From contig FMBT01000320.1 in the NCBI GenBank assembly GCA_900095095.1, forward strand, positions 310,001-374,000: DNA of 64,000 nt. Reading direction: 5' to 3'. Below are positions 55,627 to 64,000 of the stretch, piece after piece. The DNA is from Fragilariopsis cylindrus CCMP1102 (Eukaryota; Bacillariophyta; Bacillariophyceae; Bacillariales; Bacillariaceae). A program made the position numbers and the translations under genes. The notes beneath the pieces were generated by a model that saw only the letters and a program-made list of their open reading frames with translations, was not told the DNA's origin and searched no databases. The number at the start of each line of letters is the position of its first letter. Positions within the stretch are counted from its first letter, which is position 1.

Positions 55627-57248
55627 AAGGATGCTGTGCACATTCTTTCTTGAACTATAGGCACAAAAAGGAGGTATGCACACGTACAGATCTATAGACC
55701 AGTAATTTTTGTAGTTAAAAAAATCTATCCTTGTGGAATGTGGAACCTTCATTCTATTAAAGCAATGACAAATTTGGTACTGATATTGCTGTAGGAAGTG
55801 GTGCTTGAGCTTTTCCCACCCATTCATATGCAGCCAAGAGAAGTAGATCTGCAGAGCAAAAATTTCAAAATATTCTATTACTACTCTGTACACAGGATTT
55901 TCTGACACACAATAGCAACTGATCAAAGTACTGACTCAAATTGAAGATGCAATGTGTAGTAGTAAACCATCAGAGATATATTGTGTTGTTGCATGGTTTG
56001 TCTTTGAGTTGTTGATATTACATAATCTTTTCTTGAAACATGCATGTTAAATTTGGTATGCATAGCCAGTACAAACACATTTCTCTGCCTGCCTTCCCCT
56101 GTCACACATAATAAGCATCTTGTCCAATTCTGTGCTCTCAACACTCATAATTACATCCAAAGAAGATTTGCATTCTATTCATATACCTTCACTTTTGCCA
56201 GCAACACACACAATGTTGCTATAGCTTTTAGATAGATGACATCATCATGGTGGTGCTGGTGCAAGTGGTGCTGGAGCTGCATCCACCCAGGGGATGCCCA
56301 TACAGATGCAGATGATAATATCGGGCAGAATGGAAGATATCGGGCAGAATGGAAGAAACAATGGCATGGTAGTATAATAAATAGCATTTAACTCAATAAG
56401 CTACAGGTAGGCACACATACAGTGTAGTAGAAAAAAAGAACAAAAATTACTAAATGCACTACCATCCACATATTGTACCAGAACGTTGTGTGTGCCTCCT
56501 ACAACTTTTATCTCCTTGTGGTTGCAGAATAAAATACATTCAACGGTCAAAACCCAACAGCACCCTTTAATCCCTAAAATAACAAAAATGTAATGCTTAG
56601 GTTTCTATGGAGGTTATGAAGGTATAGGGCTGCATTAACCACAGAAAGGGCCATTTAGGCCCCAGAACAGGGATTTCATGGAGGTTATGAATGTATAGGA
56701 CCACATTAACCACAGAAAGGGCCATTTTTAGGCCCCAAACAGGGTTTTCCACTTTTTTGCCTACCTTAGCTGTATCATCAACAAAAAGCACCAATAGTAA
56801 GCCCCCTTTGGTATATATGGTGCACCCCATCCACATATTTTGGGATAATTCACCTTTTTGAGTGTACTGCATGTCCACAAAACACTGCAAATGGACGGGT
56901 TTGGGGGTTATTTTGATTTGTGCTGTGTGTGAGCCTACATTGTGAGATACCAGTAGGCTTACTAGACTAAGGAATATGAAAGTTCTTCATCCATTAGAGT
57001 CAATTGGAAACTTAGTAGTTTATTATCCAAAAAAATGACTTTTTAGGTGTATATACTTGATGCTGAAGTAGTTAATATACTAGACTATCAAAGTAAAATT
57101 TGGACATGATTTAGTTTTTATATTTAGAATTCATTGAAGGAAAACTATTATTTAGTCTTGTTCGTGTTTTAGACTTCAATCGTGGTTAGCTATAAAATCT
57201 ACCTACACGTTGCAAGGCATAACATAAAAAAGTTACCGGTACGCAAGT

Positions 57249-58259
57249 TTGCAAATTCTAAATTATAACATAATACTACCGGTATCTTTACAAGCAAAAA
57301 GGTTGTGTATGCGAAAGACTATATACCAAAAAATGCAGTTATATTCTATTCCATTCCATCCCACCAGCATATCTTATATTATGCAATCGATATCTTCGAC
57401 ACAGATAAACAGTGGTGTTGGCAGCGGCGATATCATTACTATCGGTCGTCGTTGTCGTCCTCGCCAACAACAACAGTACCATTATTCTATCAGTATACCG
57501 CTAATATGGATAGCCCTGGTTCTACTACTAGTAGGAACGTGCACAACGAAAAGCAGCTGTATTCATAGTAGTGGTAGTAATAGCAGCAGAAGCAGTACAT
57601 GCATGATGATGACAATGGGGGTAGAAGGATTTCATATATTACCAATTATTGGTGGTGGTGGCGTTGTCAACAAGAACAAGAACAAAAAGAAAGACAATGC
57701 CGGTATGTTGTTACCTTGGACCACTGTTACCAATACTGATATTACCAGTACCAGTACCAATATTCCTGCCGCTACATCATCATCATCATCAACATCATCA
57801 ACAACAACAACAAAAACACCATTAACGGAACAATTGAATCCACAAATTAGAAAAAGGAACAATAATAGATTGATTTCATTTGTAGTAAAGTATCCATCAT
57901 TTGTAACTCTAAACCGAAAACAACAGCAACAGAATGCTGCTAGTCCTAGTGGTAGTAGTAGTAGTAGTAGTGATAGTAACGGATTCATCGTGAGTAGTTT
58001 TGATGGAGGAGGACCACCACCAACACCACCGCCACATGCAGTAGCATCCACATTCAATAATAATAATTATAAAGACGTTCTTGCCGTCGTCGTCGAAGTC
58101 GAAGTTGATAACAATCAGAAAAACAACAACAACAACAACAACAACAAAAGTCAAAATAATGACAATAGTAAGGACAATAACGATAACGATAACGTTGTTT
58201 CTAAATTTGTTTTAGATAGTTTGATAATGATGTATCATATATCACGTCAATTGTTATAA
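57249..58259 (+). CDS. Ser/Asn-rich protein with one membrane segment, unknown
   Basis: 336 residues from the first ATG. A later in-frame ATG at 57381 (MQSISSTQINSG) is the likelier start (292 residues). One strong hydrophobic segment, ISIPLIWIALVLLLVGTC, follows a short polar and basic stretch (RRCRPRQQQQYHY), giving a type II anchor or an uncleaved signal. The remainder is low-complexity Ser/Thr/Asn with a Pro cluster (GGGPPPTPPPHAV) and ends in a helical SKFVLDSLIMMYHISRQLL. I recognise no family. The downstream G-patch gene is convergent, 80 bp away. Confidence 0.6.
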   Translation: MQILNYNIILPVSLQAKRLCMRKTIYQKMQLYSIPFHPTSISYIMQSISSTQINSGVGSGDIITIGRRCRPRQQQQYHYSISIPLIWIALVLLLVGTCTTKSSCIHSSGSNSSRSSTCMMMTMGVEGFHILPIIGGGGVVNKNKNKKKDNAGMLLPWTTVTNTDITSTSTNIPAATSSSSSTSSTTTTKTPLTEQLNPQIRKRNNNRLISFVVKYPSFVTLNRKQQQQNAASPSGSSSSSSDSNGFIVSSFDGGGPPPTPPPHAVASTFNNNNYKDVLAVVVEVEVDNNQKNNNNNNNNKSQNNDNSKDNNDNDNVVSKFVLDSLIMMYHISRQLL

Positions 58260-58339
58260 TAATGGATACAATAGTGGATATTAAAGTAGATAATAAAGGT
58301 TATATGGTACATCAGTCAGTCATCATAATATTATTAATA

Positions 58340-59503
58340 TCATTCGCTAGTCTTTTTTGATTTCTTTGCTTTCTTTTTACTATCCTTTTTATCTTTCTTC
58401 TTCTTTTGTTGTTTTGTGGCTACGTCATTGTTTTCGTTTTCGTTACTATTCCCATCATCATTCTCTAAAGTAGTAGTCGTCATTTTTCGTCGCTTTTTCT
58501 TTCTTGGTGACTTTGGTTGTTGTTGTTCTTCTTCTACTTCAGAAATGATTGTCGTTTTAGTAGGTATTGTAGCAGGATCATCTTCCTCCTCTTCAGCAGA
58601 TGATGATGTAGAATCATTATTATCACCCTCCCTGCTATTTTCATTCTTCTCAAGTTTACGTTTCTTGCTACTTGATTTTTTTTTCTTTTTCTTCCTATCA
58701 GCTTTTTGTTTCTTAATTGAATCATCTTCGTCGTCGTCGTCATCATTCTTGACTGTTATTTTCGTGTTGTTGCTTTTTGTGGTATCCGATGTTGATTTCG
58801 ATGTTGATGTTGATGTTGATGTTGATTTCGTTGATAAAATAATTTTTGGTACCGACATCCCATCCCATTCGGTTAATGATTGTTGTTGTTTTTCTTCCTC
58901 TTTACTTACTGTCTTTTCCGCTCGACTCCATTTCCCATTTTGTTGTGTTTGGGCTCTCATACCAAATCTGGCACCACCGGTGGCTTGAAATAATTCTTCA
59001 TCGGTATATATTAATTTACTTTTACTTGTTTTTGTTGTACGTCGTTTTCTATTACTTCTTTTATTATCATCATCGTCACCGTCGCTACTACTGCTACTGT
59101 CTCTTTTTTTCTTTTTATTATCCTTGCTTTTTGATGATTTTTTACTTTTCTTTTTCTTTTTAGTAGATGCTGCTTTTAATCTTGCTAATGTATTACCCAC
59201 CGATGATTTCCACCATTGATCACCAGTCACAATCGGATCTATATTTGCACCGGAGGCACCAATACCACCCTGTTCTTCGGTACGTTTTTGTACACGGATA
59301 TGTGAGGAGATACCATTCCGGTTCTTACCTAATCCGGTACCTTCCTTCCAACCTAATTTTAGTAATTGTTTTCGTGCAAATTCATTGGGTCCAGTTGCCA
59401 CAGCTTCATTTAAATTAGAACCCATTTTTGATTTATGTTTCCTACCACATAAATGTAATAATGATACCGATGCTGCATTAGTATTATTAGAAGACGACGA
59501 CAT
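58340..59503 (-). CDS. G-patch nucleolar protein (GPATCH4/PINX1-like)
   Basis: 387 residues, single exon. The G-patch spans ~42-75 (FARKQLLKLGWKEGTGLGKN, then GISSHIRVQKR) with the canonical glycines. GANIDPIVTGDQWW follows it, as in the GPATCH4/PXR1 group. A second conserved block, YTDEELFQATGGARFGMRA (~167-185), resembles the TDEELFKACGG element of GPATCH4-like proteins. The remainder is Lys/Ser-rich (KKKKKSKKSSKSKDNKKKK, RKKKRRKM), typical of nucleolar proteins. G-patch proteins activate DEAH-box RNA helicases such as DHX15/Prp43 in ribosome or spliceosome work; the partner here is inferred. The BMT5-like gene in this window may act in the same compartment. Confidence 0.85.
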   Translation of the reverse strand: MSSSSNNTNAASVSLLHLCGRKHKSKMGSNLNEAVATGPNEFARKQLLKLGWKEGTGLGKNRNGISSHIRVQKRTEEQGGIGASGANIDPIVTGDQWWKSSVGNTLARLKAASTKKKKKSKKSSKSKDNKKKKRDSSSSSDGDDDDNKRSNRKRRTTKTSKSKLIYTDEELFQATGGARFGMRAQTQQNGKWSRAEKTVSKEEEKQQQSLTEWDGMSVPKIILSTKSTSTSTSTSKSTSDTTKSNNTKITVKNDDDDDEDDSIKKQKADRKKKKKKSSSKKRKLEKNENSREGDNNDSTSSSAEEEEDDPATIPTKTTIISEVEEEQQQPKSPRKKKRRKMTTTTLENDDGNSNENENNDVATKQQKKKKDKKDSKKKAKKSKKTSE

Positions 59504-61297
59504 CGTATTATTTTATTTCTTTGTGTTTAGTAGGATAAAAGTAGAAATCTGCACGGGGTTCTGTTCGTTCGTTGCCTTCTTCTGGTGTTGTCTTTTGTTT
59601 CTTTTGTTTCTTTGTGTGTATTGGATTCTTTGCTTGTCGTCGAGGATGGTATGTTGAACAAATTTAGAAGCGAACGGCACCAGTCATGAGGAGCAGGGGA
59701 TTGATGATGATGATGATGATGATGATGGTTGATCTTTTATTTTTGATTTTGCTCGCGTGCGTCAAATCAAAATAAATCTCAAAGAGAGAAAATGAATAAA
59801 TAATGCTTAACAATGATTGATTGATTGGTCAAGAAACGAGCTCATGTTGAATTCGAACAAACGGTCGAGGGCAGGACGAGGTAGAATATTGAAAGCGACT
59901 AACTCTGTTCAAACACTACTACTGTACTACAGTAGTATTATTATTGGCTGTTGTTGTCCTGTTAACTACTTGACTTATTGACTTATTTACTTACTTACTT
60001 GTTTATCTCTCACGTACTGGCATGTCATGTGGTTTAGCTACAGAAATAAATATTTGTGCATAGCAATTAATTATGAATGAAGTTGAGATCTTTTGGATTA
60101 TCACTTACTTACTTTCTTGAATACAAGTTCCATCTCAATCTAGCATGATGCATGTATGGCGTATGATGTATGTGGTGACAGGAGGTGATGATAAAAGTAT
60201 GTTTTAAGCTGGATGTTTCCTGGAAAATGGACTACTACTGAATGAGAGTCAAGTTGCAGGCTGGTATCACAGTGTCATAAAAATTGGCCCTGAACTGAAC
60301 TGGTGCTACTCTTCACTTCATACTGTCTGTCTATATTATCAATGGACCTCTATGAAAATACAAGTTGTTTGCTAGTTAGAGTATATCATGGTGGTGATTG
60401 ATGAGGATATCAATGTACATAATGAGCTTACTGCAACTCCTTATCTACAAGTCAATGCTTCATCCTTTCAAGCATAGCTGGTCCTCTTGTGTTGTGATGG
60501 AGTCTGCTTACATGAGTATTATGATGCTATGTGCCAAGTTGGTTATGAAGAATGGGGTAATTAACATGGTTGGTACTGTTCAATTATCTATTAATGGTGG
60601 TGGCCGGCCAACCGGTTGGGCAAGGGATTAGTGCAAAGGAGATTAAACAGTGCACATATGAGTTAGTCTCCCCTCCATCAACACAATACCAAGCCATTAC
60701 TACATGCTGTTTGGGTAGACAGTGACTTTGTGGAGAAGCTTTCTAATTTTCATTCTCCTACTATTGTAAAAGGAGGAACGAAGAGGAGAGTAAGAGATCC
60801 AGTACAGTAACCGAGAAAAGTGAAGTGCTGTGACGGAAACAAGGAAAACGCGACTGTCCGTCCTTCAATACGAATCCATGAGTCGTTAACACTAAAACAA
60901 TGGCGTTGAGAATTTTTTTTTCTTAAACTTGCCGACTTGGATTCTTTGGAATCTATTGACATTTTAAATCTTAAAAACGTAACATTATGCAAAATCGTCG
61001 AGCTTTCCTTCTGCATTGTAACAACAAGGATGATAGTTTCAGGCGAATCAATTTATTAACTCATTCTGGGACCAGCAGCTTCTATACATTACATCATGGT
61101 CAATGATGTATGGTTCGTAATCTCTCAACTCTCGATCACTGGGTTAAAAAAAAAGGAAAACCATTCTACAGATGTACTTTGCGCAACTCTTCATCATTCA
61201 TTATAAATTCGTCAACCTCTTCCATCGTTGAGATTACAAACATCGGACGTTTAATAAGAACAATCAAATCAAATCAAAGAAAGAATCAAATCAAATC
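59504..61297. other. Non-coding interval
   Basis: About 1.8 kb. A (GAT)n stretch at 59703-59727, adjacent TACTGTACTACAGTA at 59920-59934 and (ACTT)n near 59984-60000. The 77-codon frame at 60398-60631 has no support, nor does the minus-strand frame at 60750-61016. Repeated AATCAAATCAAA words (61262-61297) lead to the next start. Confidence 0.5.
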
Positions 61298-62830
61298 ATG
61301 CAATATCCTACTCGTAACCGTAGCAGTCGTCGTCAGAAGTCATACAATAATTTAGTAGATGTCGAGCATAATAACGAGAAGAATGTAGCTACTACTACTA
61401 AATGTAGTAAAGAAGAGACACCATTGTCGTCGTCAAGAATACTCTTTAACCGACGACAAGGAATAACATCGACGAACATGATATCTCGTTTCAAATCTAG
61501 AATATCATTGAACCGACGACAACAACAAAGAATAACACCAAGAAAAAAACAACCAGTAATTAATAGTAAGAAAAGAGGTGAAGTTGTTAGCAATAGCAAC
61601 AACAATATGAATAGGAATGTAAACAGCGGTGATATTAATAGTCCTGTATTGTCCTCATCATCACAGACTTGTTGTTCGACATCGTCGGGTTCTTCTTCCT
61701 CTTCCAAATCGACGTCGGAGTTGGAGTTACAGTCGAACAAACTGGTGGAAGGTAGTAGTAGCCAACAAAAACCACCACCACCATCACCACAACAGAAGGA
61801 AGAAGAAAAAGGACAAGCACTCCCTCGAAGTTATGTGGATGCTATATTGAAAGTATATGGTACATCACGACGATCATCCTCCTCCTCCTCACTATCCTCC
61901 TCATTGTATGTGGCAGACAACGACGACGTGGATTTATACCGTGATGTATTACAAATTTCATCAAAAGCTTCTAATCGTGAGATTCAAATGGCATACATAC
62001 GTGAAGGACGTTCTATGTTGATAACGACAAACAATAATGATAAAGATGATGGTACTACTACTAGTAGTGCTAGAAGCACAGAATTATTAGATGATCGTGA
62101 AACAAAATTGAAATTTATTGCATTAAGTATGGCACATGAGATTTTATCCACCCCTTCATTGAAAGAGATATATGATACAACACAACGACAACAGAGTGGT
62201 GGTTCTAGTGATGATGATGCTGTTTGTTGTGAAATATCTAAATCGGATTCTACTTCAAAAGCTAAGGCAAAGGAAAAACAAGTTAGTCCAGTAAAAGTTT
62301 TACGTGCATCATCTTATAATACAAATGTTGGTCGAGATATTATTTTCGGAAGATCATCATCATTACCGTCATCGTTACTATTATCGAACGGAATTGCTAG
62401 ATCAAGTACAGGCCTATCAGCATTAACATCATCGTCATCGTCATCGTCCTCGATACGATGGAAGGATCACGTAGAGGAAATGAAGTTCATCGGTCATCCT
62501 AATGAACATGAAAAATGGATTCGAAAAGCCGCTAAATCTGAGGAAAAGGAGAAGCAAAAACAACAACAACAACAACTTGAAAAACACACTAAGACGGAAC
62601 GTACCAATACGTCCTCATCTTCATCCACATCTACCTCTCAATGTTGTACTTCTATCCCAGAAGAATTAGAGTCCCGTTTAGTATCAATGGATGCTGATGT
62701 TGGTGGAGAGCGATTATTCGTAAAAGATTTTTGGGATACATTTGAAGATTCACTAGATACAGTAATAAATGTTGGAGGATGCTGTACAAATATGAACTAC
62801 TTATATACTTGTAGTAGTACTCCTGCATAA
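61298..62830 (+). CDS. J-domain-like protein lacking the HPD motif
   Basis: 510 residues from ATG. A basic, Ser/Asn/Gln-rich N-terminus (1-205) precedes a segment with the J-domain pattern. DLYRDVLQISSKASNREIQM is helix I and the start of helix II, AYIREGRSMLI follows, and after an acidic Ser/Thr insertion comes KFIALSMAHEILSTPSLKEIYD, which matches helix III and the A-x-E-I-L-x-P-x-x-R-x-x-Y-D end. The His-Pro-Asp tripeptide that activates Hsp70 should follow the YH position, but here it is REG, so Hsp70 stimulation is unlikely. A second ordered island (IRWKDHVEEMKFIGHPNEHE) lies near 385-410. Function unknown; a scaffold that keeps only the fold is one possibility. Confidence 0.7.
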   Translation: MQYPTRNRSSRRQKSYNNLVDVEHNNEKNVATTTKCSKEETPLSSSRILFNRRQGITSTNMISRFKSRISLNRRQQQRITPRKKQPVINSKKRGEVVSNSNNNMNRNVNSGDINSPVLSSSSQTCCSTSSGSSSSSKSTSELELQSNKLVEGSSSQQKPPPPSPQQKEEEKGQALPRSYVDAILKVYGTSRRSSSSSSLSSSLYVADNDDVDLYRDVLQISSKASNREIQMAYIREGRSMLITTNNNDKDDGTTTSSARSTELLDDRETKLKFIALSMAHEILSTPSLKEIYDTTQRQQSGGSSDDDAVCCEISKSDSTSKAKAKEKQVSPVKVLRASSYNTNVGRDIIFGRSSSLPSSLLLSNGIARSSTGLSALTSSSSSSSSIRWKDHVEEMKFIGHPNEHEKWIRKAAKSEEKEKQKQQQQQLEKHTKTERTNTSSSSSTSTSQCCTSIPEELESRLVSMDADVGGERLFVKDFWDTFEDSLDTVINVGGCCTNMNYLYTCSSTPA

Positions 62831-63355
62831 TATTATTACTCAAAATTGAGTGTTAAGATTCGTTACGGGTGTCATCCCACTTTATTCCGACGAGGGCAAA
62901 AGCAACGCCGTTGGTTTTCTTCACTCATACTGGTACTCGTGTTCCAGGATTCGGTGCAGGTCTTTGGAGCATACATAAATGCTGTCAATGCGTTGGTCTT
63001 AAAGAACGCAACAGGTGACGAGTGTTGTTTTGGTTGGACCTAATGTATTGAACAGTGGAATCACGGATGGAATAGAAGTATACGAAGAAGCTGCTGGTAC
63101 CGTCAAATCATTTGATGTATTTACTACTTAATAATCGAAGTACGTGTGAGAGGAGAAGGGATGAAACGGGAATCGAAAAGTACTAGAAAAAAAAGCCGTA
63201 ATATATATGTAAACGTTTACTGTAGCTATTGATTTTTAAATTAAAACACAGTACAGTACCACTTATAACCATAATTACTGTTATTATTCTGTATATTCTA
63301 TCTACCATAATGATAGAACATTGCGAGCCTAATAAGGACAAGAAACTTCCGTTCG
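62831..63355. other. Interval with possible coding remnant
   Basis: At ~62860-63131 several short frames read like pieces of a protein (GFGAGLWSIHKCCQCVG in one, VVLVGPNVLNSGITDGIEVY with EEAAGTVKSFDVFTT before a TAA in another). No single frame or clear splice joins them. This may be a decayed gene or unresolved exons of the J-like gene. TACTGTA/TACAGTA words lie at 63218 and 63252. Confidence 0.3.
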
Positions 63356-64000
63356 CTAGTTCAAAAATTCAATCATCGGGTACTCTTGATGTAACATTAC
63401 TATATTTGCAGCAGTCAAATCACTTTTGAACCATTGCAATGCTGGTGAGTTCCGAACGACCTTGATCAATGCATCTTGTGGTACATCCATGGTCTCATCG
63501 CTAAGTTCCTGTTTGGCATTTTTTTCTCTTATTTCATAGACGATACAAAGCGTTTTTGAGAGAAACGCGTGTCAGTGAATTGGAACAAAAAAACGTGAAG
63601 ATATGTTTTTGTTGTTGATTATTTAAATCAAAAATGTGACTATCCTCGCAAACAAAAACACCATTGTCCATGAATAACTCTCTTAAGCAGGTGAAAGATG
63701 AGTAAGAATTCCATGCATTACCTGACCACCTTGAAACTCGCACTGTTTTCAGTCTTGTACCGTAAAGAGATACCTTCATTGAAGCTTGTACATTATGCAA
63801 TCTCACTTTCTTTAACAGAGGGCAATTCATCTGTCACATCTAACTCAAGCAGATTTGGTAACAAACAAGTGAAAATATTTTGAAGAGATATGGAGGATGG
63901 TTCATTCCGAATCATGGGACTATCAACTCTAAAAGAAAAACCCAGGGATTCAATACGATCAAATTGAAAAGAATCGTTTTTGAGTGCTTGGATCACGTTG
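63356..64000 (-). pseudogene. Leucine-rich-repeat protein, 3' part, frame-disrupted and cut by the window edge
   Basis: Reading inward from the right edge, one frame gives NDSFQFDRIESLGFSFRV and IFTCLLPNLLELDV. A second (from 63830) gives NCPLLKKVRLHNVQASMKVS, GTRLKTVRVSRW, CLRELFMDNGVFVC and NSLTRVSLKNA. A third, in 63356-63540, gives YEIREKNAKQELSDETM and VRNSPALQWFKSDLTAANIV, ending EYPMIEFLN before TAG (63356-63358). That ending resembles the RWFRSDLT-type C-terminus common in diatom LRR proteins. Three frames need two shifts, near 63815 and 63545. They may be introns I cannot define, assembly indels or true decay. The 5' end lies outside the window. Confidence 0.5.

Larger units (their letters stand above)
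53498..57124. mobile_element. Non-autonomous DNA transposon with long inverted repeats (copy 2)
   Basis: The left arm (53498-~53830) and right arm (~56920-57124) are inverted copies sharing the tip AATATAAAAACTAAATCATG and the block TAAGCCTACTGGTATCTCA. The left arm matches copy 1 at 6306-6640 almost throughout (TTTTATGAGATATCTTGTTC, AAAGCAGGGTAGAACTT). The inner right half (56470-56880) matches the inner left half of copy 1 in reverse (AAAAAGGTGAATTATCCCA on the complement, and GGGGCCTAAA blocks), so the two insertions lie in opposite orientation. The interior has a tandem block (54900-55260) with repeated TATCCAGAACAAGTG and GAACTCTGTGAGGGTCT units, and a nested MITE. No transposase frame is visible. 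Confidence 0.75.

Noticed and set aside
60398-60631. 77-codon plus-strand frame
   Set aside because: Isolated, no motif, and no sign of coding bias.

Overview
This window reads as nuclear DNA of a diatom, probably a pennate one. The DNA is AT-rich. Introns are short, with GTAAGT-type donors. Coding regions carry long Ser, Asn, Asp and Gln runs built from trinucleotide repeats. The protein families fit a diatom: secreted DUF285/BspA-like proteins with Pro-Ser-Thr stalks, Lys/Ser-rich silaffin-like domains behind an RXL cleavage motif, helicase-associated (HA) repeats, a CRAL-TRIO plus DUF6824 protein, and LRR proteins. I could not fix the genus. I recognised no tRNA, rRNA, CRISPR array or prokaryotic operon.

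Layout. 1-6 kb: the 3' end of an acidic protein, a coiled-coil protein and a 2OG-Fe(II) oxygenase. 6.3-8.3 kb: a non-autonomous transposon with long terminal inverted repeats. 8.3-12.6 kb: mostly non-coding, with one small Ser/Pro-rich gene. 12.6-17.9 kb: a tandem duplication whose intact member fuses an AIG1-like GTPase to two HA repeats and whose other member is a truncated pseudogene. 18.4-25.5 kb: an ATP-grasp gene broken by an in-frame stop, an SLC1-family amino-acid transporter and a metallophosphoesterase.

25.7-38.3 kb is the most interesting stretch. Three consecutive minus-strand genes encode secreted proteins with one shared N-terminal plan: signal peptide, a YLRR-like motif, a Leu-Ser-rich stretch, then R-x-L followed at once by K-S-x-K-S. 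Their mature regions differ: Tyr/Gly/Lys-rich, Lys/Ser repeats, or SPTR/SPKG/STGF repeats. Two of them also carry DUF285 repeats. This plan resembles silica-associated silaffins and cingulins, so the locus is a candidate biomineralisation or cell-wall cluster. Next to it lies a frame-broken dirigent-like gene that shares a six-cysteine C-terminal domain with the third member.

38.8-52 kb holds housekeeping and lineage-specific genes: prolidase, a Ser-rich unknown, an EamA-type transporter, a BMT5-like rRNA methyltransferase and the CRAL-TRIO/DUF6824 protein. 53.5-57.1 kb is a second, oppositely oriented copy of the inverted-repeat transposon, carrying a nested 504-bp MITE with TTAA target sites. 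57.2-64 kb holds a membrane-anchored unknown, a G-patch nucleolar protein, a J-like protein without the HPD motif, and a disrupted LRR gene at the edge.

Several genes show single-base frame breaks. Either the assembly keeps small indels or the region holds real pseudogenes; reads would settle it.
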